DNA of 64,000 nt, from assembly GCF_901933205.1 (NCBI RefSeq), contig NC_044573.1, positions 32,733,493-32,797,492 of the forward strand. Direction: 5' to 3'. The stretch's first letter is position 1, and each line of letters opens with the position of its first letter. The DNA comes from Camarhynchus parvulus (taxonomy: Eukaryota; Chordata; Aves; Passeriformes; Thraupidae). Positions 13,439 through 26,010 of the stretch are shown in pieces. The translations under genes were made by a program, and so were the position numbers. The notes beneath the pieces are model-generated. The model saw only the letters and a program-made list of their open reading frames with translations. It did no database searches and was not told the DNA's origin.

Positions 13439-14582
13439 ATGCATGAAGGCCTGGCATGAGTCCAGCCCATCAAAGCCCATCAACCCTGCTTCATACTGAA
13501 CTCTTCTGCTCTGTAGGCCAGATTCAGATCCACAGTACAAAGGTCCAACACCTCTGAAGTAAAAGGGCAGAATTTATCCTTAACTCAAAATTTTCTTTGT
13601 TATATGCTACAAAGGCATGTCCTTTTGCTATTTTTCTCTGCACTGACAGTATTTGTTCTGTCCTCCCACAGGATCTCACTGATGTCATAGTGTGTTTATA
13701 TGAAGCTTGATGTGTGAGGACCACATGGGCATATGCCCTATAATGCAGATTTATAAGTGTGTGTATATGTAGGTTAATTGAACTAGAATAAACTCCAGTC
13801 CTCCAGCAGCAATATGTTCCCATGAGGAAACTGTATGTTCTGCAAAACAGTGCTTGTGACTTCTAAAAATTGTTTTGTTAAATTTTCTTTTTTATTTCAG
13901 GATATTTCTTTTAAACACTTCCTTGAAATATGAGATATATTTGCATTACTTACGTCACTTTTCCTTTCTTCTACACTACCAGTTCTTTATACACTTCTAT
14001 CACATTTCTATTTGCATGATATCTCTTTAAATATGATAGTTAGCTCTTTCACTCATTTGGGGTTTTTTTTTTATCTCTAGTATTATCATCATACTTTCAT
14101 TTTCTGCCTCTGGTCCCTTTCTTTATCTACTTTGCCACAGAGAGATCATAATCCAACATTATTAATTATCTGACAGTGATATTGAAGAATATATTGCTGC
14201 TTATATAATAGGAAAATCTAATTATTTTAATAAAGATGTTATTGAATCCATCAGGTGAAACCTTGGTCTGATTTTTTAAGACATTAAGCAGAACTCTTAC
14301 AGTTGCAACCTCTGTGACTGATGGTAACATGGCCGTGTAACATGCTACTGTAAATCTACAAGCCGGAACAGATTCCAAAATTTTGCCCTAAGAGCCAAAC
14401 ACTACTGTCTCTGCGTACCTTTTTGTGAAGCAGAATGAGTTACTGAGATATCATATATATTCAGAGGTCCAGGGACTAGCGGCAACATTTTCATCTATCA
14501 AATGGGATAGATGTTTAAAGCCAGTTTTGCCCTGAACAAGTGACAAGATATTTACAAAATTAAATAAAAGAACTTCCGCTCT
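13439..14582. other. Non-coding, no gene seen
   Basis: Unique sequence with pyrimidine-rich tracts near 13.87-14.13 kb. A minus-strand frame of 99 codons (13524-13823) has no domain and is not supported as a gene. Confidence 0.55.
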
Positions 14583-14989
14583 TGTGTTTGTGGGGTTCCC
14601 AGATGAAGGAAGAAGTGATGAATCTGACTCCATGTTCTTAGAAGGCTAATTTATTATTTTATGATACTATAAGAATACTAAACTAAACTATACTAAAGAA
14701 TACAGAAAGGATACTTACAGAAGGCTAGAAAGATAATAATGAAAACTCGTGACTCCTTCCAGAGCCCCGACACAGCTTGGCTGTAATTGGCCATTAAGTC
14801 AAAACAATTCATATGAAACCAATGAAACAACCACCTGTTGGTAAACAATGTCCAAACACATTCCAAAGCAGCAAAACACAGGAGAAGCAAATCAGATAAT
14901 TATTGTTTTCTTTTTTCTTTGAGGCTTCTCAGCTTCCCAGGAGCAAAATCCTGGGCAAAGGGATTTTTTCAGAAAATATGACGATGACA
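14583..14989 (-). mobile_element. Solo LTR, endogenous retrovirus, songbird family A
   Basis: Read on the minus strand, it starts TGTCATCGTC at 14989 and contains the TTTGCTTCTCCTGTGTTTTGC block. It continues to a poly(A)-type AATAAA (plus positions 14650-14655), the block around TAGCCTTCTAAGAACATGGA, and an end near CACAAACACA at about 14583. I know this arrangement from LTRs that are abundant in passerine genomes. There are no gag, pol or env sequences on either side, so it is a solo LTR left by LTR-LTR recombination. A possible 6-bp target duplication is CTTCCG (14573-14578) and CTTCCA (14990-14995), one mismatch; if real, the 3' edge lies about 4 bp further out. It resembles the LTR at 41977-42392. 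Subfamily name not assigned. Confidence 0.85.
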
Positions 14990-15460
14990 CTTCCACCAAG
15001 ACACAATTTCTCATTCTAATGGGAATGTACTATCATTGCTTTCAAAATTAAAGGTACACAGCACAACACCTACTTCCATACTCATCTCCATGCACTGTTC
15101 TCTTGTGTTAGATGAACAACCCCTATGTTGCTCAAACACTAACCATCCACGTGGGGAAGCTTATTATTCCCATTTTACAAATGAGAAGACTGTGGAACTA
15201 ACCTTTTGTGTGATCCACAACTCAAGGAAACCGTGACTTGTTTGCCTCTCATGCAAGCACTGTCCAGAGCCTGCCTGCAGTGCGTGACCTGCACCTGGCC
15301 AGCTCAGGGACCCTGGGATGGCATCCACTCTGAAGATTGGTACTGAGAAGGCTGGCACATACAAATCCTGAAACTATGCACAGACTCATAAATATTTTTA
15401 GTAAATGAAAGAAGCACCTGTTTAATCAATAGACAAACTGCACAGGTAAGTAGCAAAGAC
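14990..15460. other. Non-coding, no gene seen
   Basis: Unique sequence between the solo LTR and the CR1 cluster. Frames on both strands (15036-15364) have no recognisable domain. Confidence 0.6.
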
Positions 15461-16276
15461 CCATCCTATTTAGTATCTTTATCAAATCATCTGGATGAGG
15501 GGATTGAGTGCACCCTCAATAATTCTGCAGATGACACTAAGCTGGGAGGGAGTGTTGATCTCCTGGAGAGCAGGAAGTCTCTGCAGAAGGACAAGGGGCC
15601 AAGGACAGTGGTGTGATGTTCAATAAGGCAAAGTGCTAGGTCCTGCACTAGGGCCACAACAATGCCAGGCAGTGCCACAGTCTGGGGGCAGAATGGCTGG
15701 GAAGCTGCCCAGAAGAAAAGGACCTGAAGGTGTTGATCAACAGTGGCGGGACATGCACCAGTGTCTACCCAGGGGGCCAAAGAGGCTGATGGCATCCTGG
15801 CCTGTATCAGCAGTAGTGTGGCCAGCAGGACCAGGGCAGGGATTGTTCTCCTGTACTCGGCACTGGTGAGGCCTCACCTTGAATCCAGTGATCACTTCTG
15901 GGCCCCTCAATGCAAGAAGGATATTGAGGTGCTGGAGCATGTCCAGAGGAAGGCAACAGAGCTGGTGAAGGAAATAAGTAATATGAGGAGCAGCTGAGGG
16001 AGCTGGGGTTGTTTAGCCTGAAGAAAAAGGGGGACTTTATCACTCTCACAACTTCCTGGAAGGGACCTGTAGCCAAGTGGGGATTGGCTTCTTGTCCCAG
16101 GGAACAAGTGACAGGACAAGAGGACATAGCCTCAAGCCATGCCAGGGAGGTCCAGTCTGGAAATCAGGAAGAATTTTTTCATTGAAAGGGTAGATAAGCA
16201 CTGCAATGGGCTTCCTGAGGAAGTGGTGGAGCCACCATCCCTGGCAGTGTTCAAGAAACCACTTGACATGGAACTT
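15461..16276 (+). mobile_element. CR1 LINE, 5'-truncated, ORF2 C-terminal part (first segment)
   Basis: This is the C-terminal part of CR1 ORF2 (reverse transcriptase) plus its downstream region. It begins within the palm domain: the catalytic box is recognisable as ADDTKLGG at 15527-15550, with the usual preceding F replaced by S. Further on come frame-broken matches to typical CR1 protein text such as [16 protein letters not shown] and [12 protein letters not shown] (about 15790-15950), and then GLFSLKK-like and RKNFF.ERV stretches (16000-16190). Stops and frameshifts mean it cannot encode a working enzyme. The coding part runs into FKKPLDMEL at about 16250-16275, where a minus-strand CR1 interrupts it; its last segment continues at 16873. 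Confidence 0.92.
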
Positions 16277-16872
16277 CATAATCATGCTGAGTTGGAAGGA
16301 ACCCACAAGAATCATCCAATCCAGCTCAGCCCAGCACAGACACCTCAAGGATCACACCATATGCCTTGGAGCATTGCCCAAATACTTCTTGAACTCTGTT
16401 AGACTGGTGCTGTGACCACTTACCTGGAGAGCCTGTTCCAGTGCCCAAACACCCTCTGGGATAGGAAGCTTTTTCTAATATCCAACCGAAACCTCCTCTG
16501 ACACAGCTTCAGGCCATACACCTTCCACTTTTGCCTTATTTCCAAGAGAAGATTCCTGGTCAGGCAAGTCAGGCATCTTCCTCACCTGCTTGACTTCTGA
16601 CATTTGGGAATTGTCTGTTCCTGTCCCCTTAAGAGGTGATGTTTGCAAAGTGATAGCACTGATGGACTGCAGCACTCCAGAAAAAAATTTTCCCAGGCGA
16701 CATTACTCACTAATTCCTTGAGCACCCTGAAATCTGCTCTCCTCATGTCCAGAGTACAGGTTTTGCTGTCATTTTTCCTCCTGTCAAAACGGATTTTAAA
16801 CTCAATTGCTTCATGGTTGCTGTGGCCAAGACAGCCACCAATCTCCACTTTGCTCACGAGATCCACTCTGTT
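16277..16872 (-). mobile_element. CR1 LINE, nested, 5'-truncated and internally deleted
   Basis: Read on the minus strand from 16872, it starts in the C-terminal part of the CR1 ORF2 endonuclease (NRVDLV, then GGCLGHSNHEAIEF, DMRRADF, HLLRGQEQTIP). After an in-frame stop it reaches the linker before the reverse transcriptase (LLLEIRQKWKVYG, about 16540). It then passes directly into the C-terminal CR1 text LKLCQRRFRLDIRKSF (about 16535-16490) and ends in the 3' UTR with a tail near 16277. The whole reverse transcriptase core is missing. It lies inside the plus-strand CR1, so it inserted later. No target-site duplication is visible, as is usual for CR1. An alternative is two separate minus-strand fragments, but the reading frame continuing through the junction favours one element. 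Confidence 0.88.
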
Positions 16873-16962
16873 GTGCTATGGTTTAGTTGATATGGTGGTG
16901 GTCAATCAAAAGTTAGACACGATAATCTTGGAGGCCTTTTCCAACCTTCTGTTATTCTAACA
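16873..16962 (+). mobile_element. CR1 LINE 3' end (second segment of the 15461 element)
   Basis: This starts with GTGCTATGGTTTAGTTGA, the end of CR1 ORF2, and continues through the well-known CR1 3' UTR (GATAATCTTGGAGGCC, TTTTCCAACCTT) to a decayed ATTCTA tail. It joins naturally to 16276, so 15461-16276 plus 16873-16962 form one element split by the nested copy. Confidence 0.9.
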
Positions 16963-19900
16963 GAGAATGAATGGAAGGTAAGGAATGACCCACTTCACAT
17001 CTAAATACTTTTTTGGTGGAATTCTCAGAGAAAGGAGAAAGCATGGGGAAGCCATGGAGAGATGTTAAGTCAAGAGCTCAAAGTGCCAGCACAGCCAAGA
17101 CCTGAAGCAGTTCATGTAGCCACCTTTGAAAGTATCAGGGCCTGGGCATAGCACCAAAAATGGAAAAATGAAATAATGCAATGAAAGAAAAATTATTTAC
17201 TACTTTTTCTTCTTCTGTGGATGCAGAGACACAAAAAGCAAAGGAAATCTACATTAAAAATAAGGCTAATTAATTTGTGAGAGGGGAGGAAAAAAACCAA
17301 CAAAACAAAACAAAAACAGAATCAGACTTCATTACCCTGACAGCTTTTACATCGATGTACATAGGAAAAACTTGGCAGACAGAGCTACTATGGTTTCCTC
17401 AGGATCGCTGAGGGACCTGGCAAACCGGCAGGAATATCACCAGGACAGGTTGTCCCTGACAGTTAGCAGGCATAGTGATTCAGCACAGACTGTCAATTAA
17501 AATCTTTATATCACATTTTCTATCATCATAGCAGCAGGCCAGAATTGATATCCAACATTTAAGAGTGAAAAAATGGTTTTAATTATTCTGAATTAACAGA
17601 GAGATACTGTTAAGAAAAGATTTATTAAAAGCCTTCAAACAGAAAACCGGGGAAGAAAACGGGATGGAAAAAGCACTGTTCAACTTTAACTTGCTCAGTG
17701 CTTTTTCTGGATTTGGAAATATATATCATATAATATCATATGAAAATATTTCAGTGGACTGTTCTTGGGTGCTGATACTACATCTAAGACATTTTGGGAG
17801 CTGTTTAGTGTAAATAATTAGCAATAGTAGTTCCCTTCGAGGAGCAGTGTCCTCAGATACTGGATGGGCCAAGACTTTGAACTCCATACTCATCATCCCC
17901 AGCTCAGACCTCAAAGCCTGCTGACCAGTTCCCCACAGGTGCAGAAGTACAAGAGATGACCTCAGGACCCAATGGCTGAGAAAGTAAGAAGGTTGTTCCT
18001 AAAAAGTCCCCTGAAAAGGGCGTCTCCCAAAGGCAGCAATGCCAGCAAGATCAGGCTCAGCAAGCACAGACATGCCTCCCAAGGCCAAGGCAACAAGGAG
18101 ACACCGTTCCTGGTCTCTGTATGTGGGCAGGAGTAACGCTGAGCAGGCAAAGGGAACACAGAAAGGCATTTTTCCCCCAGGTATGACGTGGAACTTTCAA
18201 AAATAGCGTTGGATAATTAAGGGTAGGCTGTGACTCTTGACTCCTCATTGGACTCAAGAAGATTATAGTACCTGTATGGAATGAGAGAGAAGAGGATGCA
18301 AGTGGAGAAGATAAAATCATTGTCAAAAATGTCTCTCCTGGGTCCTACATATCCCCCCAGGCGCATGTAGCAGCACTCCAGGGTACAGAAGCTATAAGCT
18401 TTCTGAAGCTAGGAAATGAATGGTGTTCAACATTTACATCTGGTAAGTGGAGGAGAGAAACAGAAGAGTGACTGCTGGCACTCATTGGGCTTGTTGAAAT
18501 TGGTTTTCACCAGCACTCTCAGCAGAACACGTCTGTGCCAAGACACCAGCAAAAGCTATTAGTATAATAGCATGTTTATGCATTTCAGAGTGGTACTGGA
18601 AGGTATTGCAATAGGGATTAACATCAATATGAAGATATCCAGGAAAAAAATAGGTGGATGGATTCAGAAGAATGAGTGGAAATACAAAGTTCAGGAGGAA
18701 GCAGTTTTCCAGTGCACAACTGCACAGATTAGCAAGTTAGATGGTACTCAAACAAAATATCCAGCATTGAAATTAACAATCAGTAAAAATATCCCAGCAG
18801 AAAGATGGAGATTCATTGAAACATAACACATTATCACAAGCAATTATTAAGTTAATTTTTTAAGGATACCAAAAAATATCTTTATATACTTTATATACTT
18901 TATTATAGGAAGAACTAAAGAATTTGTTCAGAAATCAGTACAGTGACATATGAATAATGTTTGTGGAGTTCAAGGACCTTCTCTAAGTAGTCCAGAAAAA
19001 AAGAACCTCAAAACCAGCCATTCTCCAATTAAAAAAAAAATCATAACTTCAGAAAATTTTACCTTCTGGTTTGGTTTTTTTTTAATCAACTAATGGAACA
19101 ATACCAATAAATTAGTTGGGATTTCCCATGCAGACCAAACTGAATTAAAGCTGTAACAATACTCCAGACCAAATAAGATGAACTACTCAAAATTTCATTT
19201 TTGCAACGCTAACACCTCTCCAGTGGTAAGTTTAAGGCTCTGGAGAGAAAACACTACAAAGCCATCCAACATACTGCACTAGACATTAAACAGAATCTTT
19301 GACAGAGGTGTTATATAGAAGCAGGAAGAAGTACGAGTGGAGACTGTTAGACAATGACCAGTTTAACCCACGATAAAATAATGTACGGCACCAAGGTATG
19401 GGTGATCAGTTACAGGAGATAAATAAATCTAGCACATTTCTATGCACACCTCATTATAGAAGTACTTTCTAGAAAACTGACAGAACCCAATACACTGTAA
19501 AAAAACCCAAATAAAGCCCCAGCTGACATGCAAAAAAAAGGAAGCAGAAAGACATAATGTCTTAAACATTTAAAATATATTTCTGAGTATTTCCAGTCTA
19601 TTCAGAATTTAATTCAGCTTTAAAACAGACCTTTAACATTCAGGTCTTTGTTAGCACGTATGTAATTTAGTATGCATCAGCACCTTTGGTACGTAAAAAT
19701 CACTGTGCATTTTGTTTTACCACCTCTTTCACAGTTCTTTGTTCCTTGCACCACAAATAGAACTGTGTTTTTGAAAACTCTCTAGACACATGCTGCACTT
19801 TTTGCAATCTATTTTCTACAAAGGATTGCTCTCAAACTAGGTAGCACTCCCTCTTGAACATGTAATAAATACAAGAATGCTGGGACACATTCAGTAGTTA

Positions 19901-20880
19901 TTTATGCCCAATACCTTTTTTTTTTCAGTCTGGTAAGTAAATCATTCTTCACCTGAAAGTACATAGAGCCAATTATATTGGTTCCTGCTGAAAGCAGAAA
20001 AACAGCACAGAAAATAATAAATAGCAGAAAGAGGGTATTTAAATAGGCACTCAAAGTATGCTATTTACATTAAAGCAGGGAAATGTGATCCCATTTTAGC
20101 AGAACCTACAGAATGGTAATACTGTGGTCTGCCCAAAGATTTGATCTTACATTGACTGAGCAATATAATATGACATTTTCGCCAAAAAAATAAAATTTCA
20201 ACCATACAGTGAAACAAACTGATGGCAGTCAGAAAAGTATCAGAAACTGAATCTCAACAGTTGCAGGAGTTTTTTCGAGAAAAACAGGCTGATTAAAGCC
20301 TAAACAGAGAGATGACCAAACAATGTCTTTCTTCATTAAAGTGGCATCATTTCAGATAAATTCTACTGACCACAGTACATTACTCAATAGGGGAATTCCA
20401 GTTTTAGTACATCATAAATGATTTCTGAATTAGTATTTCAATGAGGTACCTTAGAGCTGGCCTCTGCAATCAATGGGAAAATCAGATTTGCACAATGAAA
20501 ATACAATATTTTCTTTTCTCTGATCCCCAAACTGACCGTAAATACTGACCCTAAAATGATGTTGTAATGGAAAGGAAACTGTGCTATTACAGGAATTTGA
20601 AAGATACCAAGAGAAGGTGGGGTGCTTTGGGGATTTATTAGATGTTGCCACTGTAATGCCCTTTTTTTAAAAAACTAGCACATAGTACCATTCCCTGCTG
20701 ACTCTAAAGCACAGTGAATGTGAGCACAGCTCACAATTATGGCAAACGTTGAAACCTGTCAGTCAAGGAACAGAGCTCCTAATGCCAAACAAAACAGTAG
20801 ATTTACACCTGGGAACTGAGGCTATAAAATAAGAAATACATTTTCTTTGCTCTCATTTATAACAATAGTGGGAGAATTAA
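16963..20880. other. Non-coding, no gene or known repeat seen
   Basis: Unique DNA with A-rich tracts near 17.29 and 19.03 kb. Minus-strand frames at 17962-18326 and a plus-strand frame at 18572-18826 have no domain or clear exon borders. No mobile element recognised. Confidence 0.55.
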
Positions 20881-20944
20881 CTACAGGGGATTCTTAGCAT
20901 ATTTACAAGACACTACAGGAGGCTTTTAGCATATTTACAAGCAA
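20881..20944 (+). repeat. 32-bp tandem duplication
   Basis: Units 20881-20912 and 20913-20944 both begin CTACAGG and share the core TTAGCATATTTACAAG, with a few substitutions between them. This is an older local duplication than the one at 11965. Confidence 0.85.
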
Positions 20945-22340
20945 CAGCGGCATAATTTTGCATGCAGAAGTTTAAATACTCTAAAGTCTGCTCTATCTTT
21001 AGTTTCTGTGATTTAAAGCATCTGTATCCACACCTTAAGTTTAAACAGCTCCATGCTCTACTAACTTGTCATGCTCAATGAGATTTTGATATGAATTCTC
21101 TAAAATCAGAGGGCATTTCAGTTTAGAGTCTCTTTTTATTTTATTTTATGCTGTATTTTAAAAGGTGAAAGAAAAAAGCTTTTCCAGTGCTTCAAAATAA
21201 CACCAATTTTTATTTTTAGATTTTCTTTTTGTTTGCAAAAATAATATGTGCTGACACTAAAGATGTCTGCACTAGCTCCAGACATGAGATGTGTTAAGCT
21301 GCTGGGCTCTACTTTTACAGAGCAAGAATAAAAAATCAATACATTTTCTATTCTGCTCCTTGGTCTTGGGAAAAGATACCTGGAGGGGGATAGAAGGAAC
21401 AGGACAAATGTCAGGAATGTTCTGAATCTTTTACATACTTGGTTGGGTGCAAATACCAAACAGAGCCTGGCCCAAATAGAAATCTGTTTCCTTTCTCCAG
21501 TCCTGGGGGAGCCTGGGGCATGGGCTCATTGGACACAGCTATGCTCTGTGGCATCTGTCTTGCAGCCAAACAGAGGTGGAGCTGAGGGGTGCTCTGATGG
21601 CAAGACTGGCTAAAACTGCTCTTTGATCACATCAATCTCACATTTTTTAATTTGAAATGTAAAACCTAGATTCTGTAAATACTGATCACATCACTCCTAA
21701 GTTTTCAGTTTCAAGGGTTTATGTTAAAATGATGTCCCTGATCTAAGGAGTGCAGTGTGTGAGCACAATGATATACACAATTCATCTTTGAGACAGACTG
21801 AAGGACCAAGGCTGGCCATTTTCCCCACAGGAATAGCACCTACAGGAGGCAGCAGCATATGCTCCCTGCCATATAAAAATTTCCCTCAATTTTTTCATTA
21901 ATTCTAATAAAAATTCATTATATATTTATGCAATTCCAGGAAACTTACCAATTATTATGGTTGGAACTGAACTACAATGTATAATACTCACAAGATATAT
22001 TCATCCAGGAATAATGGATGTAAAAATGTCAAAAAACACAAATTTCCACATGTAAGTTTCTTTTGTAAAAGCAATGCTTTAACCTCTCAGATGAAGTGAG
22101 ACACCAGAGAAGACAAATCTAGAAGTAGCTTTGCTATTTTTAGCATAATTATAGCTCACCCCAGAAGGAAGGTGATGAAAAAGAAAAGAGAGTTTCAGAG
22201 GTTAGAAACACTGGAGCTTAAGATAGATCCATTTTCTGGTTTTTGCTTCCCCCTTAATTCTAAATACACCCATTTCATTAAATCAAGGCAGAATCAAGAC
22301 ATGGCACCACATAGTGTAGATTATCTGTTTGGGTCTCAGG
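20945..22340. other. Non-coding, no gene seen
   Basis: Unique sequence with a modest GC-rich patch at about 21.49-21.60 kb. A 107-codon minus-strand frame (21136-21459) has no recognisable domain. Confidence 0.55.
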
Positions 22341-22480
22341 CTATATATTTATATATATATTTGTTTATATATATTTATATATATATATTTATTTATATAT
22401 ACACACACACATATAAATATATACACACACATATATATACACACACCCTATATATGTATACATATATATATATATATATG
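22341..22480. repeat. Compound (TA)n/(CA)n microsatellite
   Basis: About 140 bp of alternating TA, TTTA and ACAC blocks, ending in a long TA run. The plus-strand frame through it encodes only Tyr/Ile/His-rich low-complexity text and is not a gene. Likely to vary in length and to be able to form cruciform or left-handed structures. Confidence 0.95.
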
Positions 22481-25400
22481 GTTTAGTAGCTAATGTTATG
22501 CCACCAAACTTGGGTTTCCTGACACCATAAAGTCAGCAAAATGAGGCAGGTATCTAACACAGATGCCCTGATTTCTCTGGGGAAATCCCAATTAAAGAGC
22601 CTAAGCTAACTGGGACTGAGATTACATGGCATGTGGGACTCCTGGTCCAACACATGGTTTCAGTCACACCCCTACTGAAAGTAATTGCGATTGTAAAATA
22701 GGATTTTGCTCTAAAAAATGAAGCGGCTAGTTTGTGCTTTTTTTTCTGTGTCTGATACCATTCCTGCTGCTCCCACCACGGTGGGAGTCACATTCCTCCA
22801 CAGTTATTTCCTTGTCACTGCTCCACTTTCCCCTCCTTTCACTGAGTATTTGACTGTGTGCTGATCCACAAACCCCAGTAACTCAGAGCTCATGAAAACT
22901 GATCCCTTGCAGCGCCTGAACTACCATCATAAATAATTTGGATTTAGACCCTGTTGCAAAGTAACAAGACTGCCAAATATTAAGTTAGCAAATAATTAGC
23001 TGAGTTTAAAAGTAGTCACTCTTCAATTTCATAAATTGTGACTAGTAGAAACTGAGTCAAGGTCCACCTCTAATAAGAGATATACTACACTGCTATAAAC
23101 ACAACTGCTCGATACAGCTCAAAATGTGCCTGTTAAAGCTCCCCGAGTATATAAATTCTGTTATCTGGATTATTTACTACTGTAGGATATGTCACTTTGG
23201 TACTATTCATGTTACTTGACTTTACTGTGTGTATATTTCATATTCAATGAAACCCCATATTTATGAAATGATTAAGTGATACAGGATCTCTAAGGCCCCT
23301 TTCACAGTAAAATACTTTGATAGCATATGGTCTGACATATAATTATTTTACTCTATGATTTATTTATATGCTGTAAACTAAAAATATTTAGAAAGTTATC
23401 TTCTAGATTTGAATAATGGCCTATAAGAATCTGGCATTATTGCTATTTTATTCAGGAAACTACTATTATACATAGCCTTGTCTCAGATATGTTGCTCCAT
23501 TGCTATGGCTTTACCATTTTGTATTACTACATCTGGAGCAGTTGAGGGATTCATTCAGGTCTATTTCACTTCATTATTTTAATTTTTTTAAGTGTATAAA
23601 GCAGCTTGACTCACCTTCCATTTTCATTGGCATTTTTACAGCACAAAATTTGATGCCTACTCTATCAATCTTCACACAGATAGGCAATTTTTACTCACAA
23701 TTTGTGTTGCCTTTGAAAAGGCTGCACAAGATTTACTTGCACAAATATGGTATGCCAGCCTGAGCCTCAAGAGAGAATTTCCTAACTTCAAAAATTTTAT
23801 GGTTTCAGGAGAACTACCTATGGAACACCATACACAACCATGAGATGCACAGTGCCCCTCAGTTCATCCCTTTGGAAAACAGAGGAGCCAGCAGAGGTGA
23901 TGTGGTGAGTTTTCAGACACAGCAGCACACTGGAAATCAGCCCAAACTGAAGCTGTCTCCTTGCAGTCTCCAGGAAGGCATTTTCCAGTATATGCTGTGG
24001 CATGGGGTGCAGTGCATTGCTTGCAAAGTGATCTCAAGAATCATACTGGCAACAAGTAAAACTTGAGCTATACTGATATTCTAATACACTGCAAAATGAC
24101 TTCTGAAAGTCATTTTCTGAGGGTTTTTTATGACTGTTGAAAGCTAACAGCAAACTTCTAGGACATAAAAAATACTTTCTTAACTTGTTGCAAATGCCTA
24201 TTGATACCTTGCCACAAAGAATGCTGCCCTTTAAGATTAATTTTAATGCATTCAAATTATATTCAAATTTCTGTAGGAGAGACTATTGAATTCTAATAAC
24301 AGTTTTCCTGTCCTGAGGGAATATGTCCAGAATCTTCTTCATTTCACATCAGGAAAACCATAAAAATTAGAAAAATAGAAGACAATAGACTGAATATTTA
24401 ATAGTGGTAGCACATATGCATTATTTACAAGGCAAAAGAGTTAAGTATTAGAAAAGTTGAAACCAGCTCCTGTATTAAAGAAAGGGATATTCGAGATAAG
24501 ATTACATGACTCCAATACTAATCTTTTAGGCATTTTGAATTCAAATTCTATTCAGTAAGAAACACTGTAGATTGCTGTACATTTATGAACCACAGCCAAA
24601 AACATCTTTTCAATTTTTAATAGAGTTTGAAGAGGGTGAAAATCGACTTAAATTAACAGGATTGAAGAAGTGAGTAAAGGCTTGCAGATTCAAATTCTTT
24701 TTTCTCTAAAACCTGATTAGAAAAATATGTAACAAAAAATTACCACAAAATTACAAATATCTTGTGAAAAAGGCCACCGCTGGTTTATGAGATTTGAACC
24801 TGTCTCATTGGTCTTTGAGCAGGCACTCTCAAAACCACAGATACTCTCAGTGGAAGGGAGAGAATAGAGTTTCCACCCAGAGAGTTTGACCCACTGTGCA
24901 GTTGTAGCACAAGATCAATGTTTCACTCAAAATGTTTTACCAACTCTGTGTCTTACAGAAGGCACAGAGCAGAAGGGATCTTTGGCATCTCAGGATGAGG
25001 TTAAACCTTTAAGCTGCTAAAAATGAGCCTATGTAAAGAAACCCCTATGACCACCTACTCTTGCAAGCTAAATGTAAGACCACATATTTGGTTCGCAGAA
25101 TCAAATATTTGACAAACAGGCAATGCCCAGTGGATGTTTAATGTACATGTTTAACTCCTCAAAAGGATATAGTGTAGCACATGCATTGTAGAAGACAGAG
25201 TAGAAGGAGATAGAAGCAACAAAGAGACCAAACCAGGATGTTCTGAGATGTCTGAAGCCAGACCTGCTGTGCCTGGCAGGGAAAACAGCTACTCATGATG
25301 TGGTTTCATAGGCTGAAGAATCTTCCAGGTCCTAAGAAATTCGAGTATACATCTACATCTAACTTTCTGGTAAAAGAAAACAATAACAAATGAAGTTCTA

Positions 25401-25763
25401 AAGTGCTGCCCATCATTACTGCCCTGCAGTATGAAGTTACCAGTGTTCTATTACAAAGTATATCTTGGTACATGCTAAACACTCACCATGCACATGTGTA
25501 TCTATAGAATTATTGATTCTTGCTGAGGCTTTGTGACCTCTAAGAAGCATTTGTTTCTATTGCCCAAAGGCAGCCAATGTGCTTTGTCTGCACTTACTCT
25601 ACCTGAAGTCCACCACTCCTGAGCCTACAGCACTACTGCAAGGCCTGGAACTTACCAACCCATCCCACACAGGATGTCTCAGACAATTACTAGCTGGAGA
25701 TTTTTTGGCAACTCTACAGAGACCCTTATTTTAACACAGCAATACCACACCTCATAAAATATT
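22481..25763. other. Non-coding, no gene seen
   Basis: Unique AT-rich DNA. The frames are short (87 codons or fewer) and without domains. No repeat family recognised. Confidence 0.6.
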
Positions 25764-25790
25764 AAAATCATTAGGTTGGAAAAGACTATG
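25764..25790 (-). mobile_element. Possible short CR1 3'-end remnant
   Basis: The stretch AATCATTAGGTTGGAAAAGA resembles the reverse complement of the extreme CR1 3' end. The similarity stops after about 27 bp, so it may be a very truncated insertion, a decayed copy or chance. Confidence 0.3.
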
Positions 25791-25810
25791 CCCCTGTCAT
25801 GACTTCCTGG

Positions 25811-25842
25811 TATTTATGATTTCTGCTATTTATGATTTCTGT
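25811..25842 (+). repeat. 16-bp tandem duplication
   Basis: Units 25811-25826 and 25827-25842 (core TATTTATGATTTCTG) are identical except for the last base. Confidence 0.85.
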
Positions 25843-26010
25843 TATTTTCCTGCCTTCCTTTTAGATTTTACCCTTGCTGCTCTTTCAGAACCAATTTTCA
25901 TGTAACTAGACGTTTTAATATGTATTTCACTTGCTGGCAGGTGGCAGTGGAGTCAGAAATAGTGGGATTTTTGCTGTTTAAGACAAAGATGTACCCACTT
26001 CCAGAGTGGT

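Noticed and set aside
22172..22486. 104-codon frame rich in Tyr and Ile
   Set aside because: Its second half is translated microsatellite, so it is not a protein.
25764..25842. CR1 insertion of useful length near 25.8 kb
   Set aside because: Only about 27 bp resemble the CR1 end; kept as a low-confidence remnant and not as an element.
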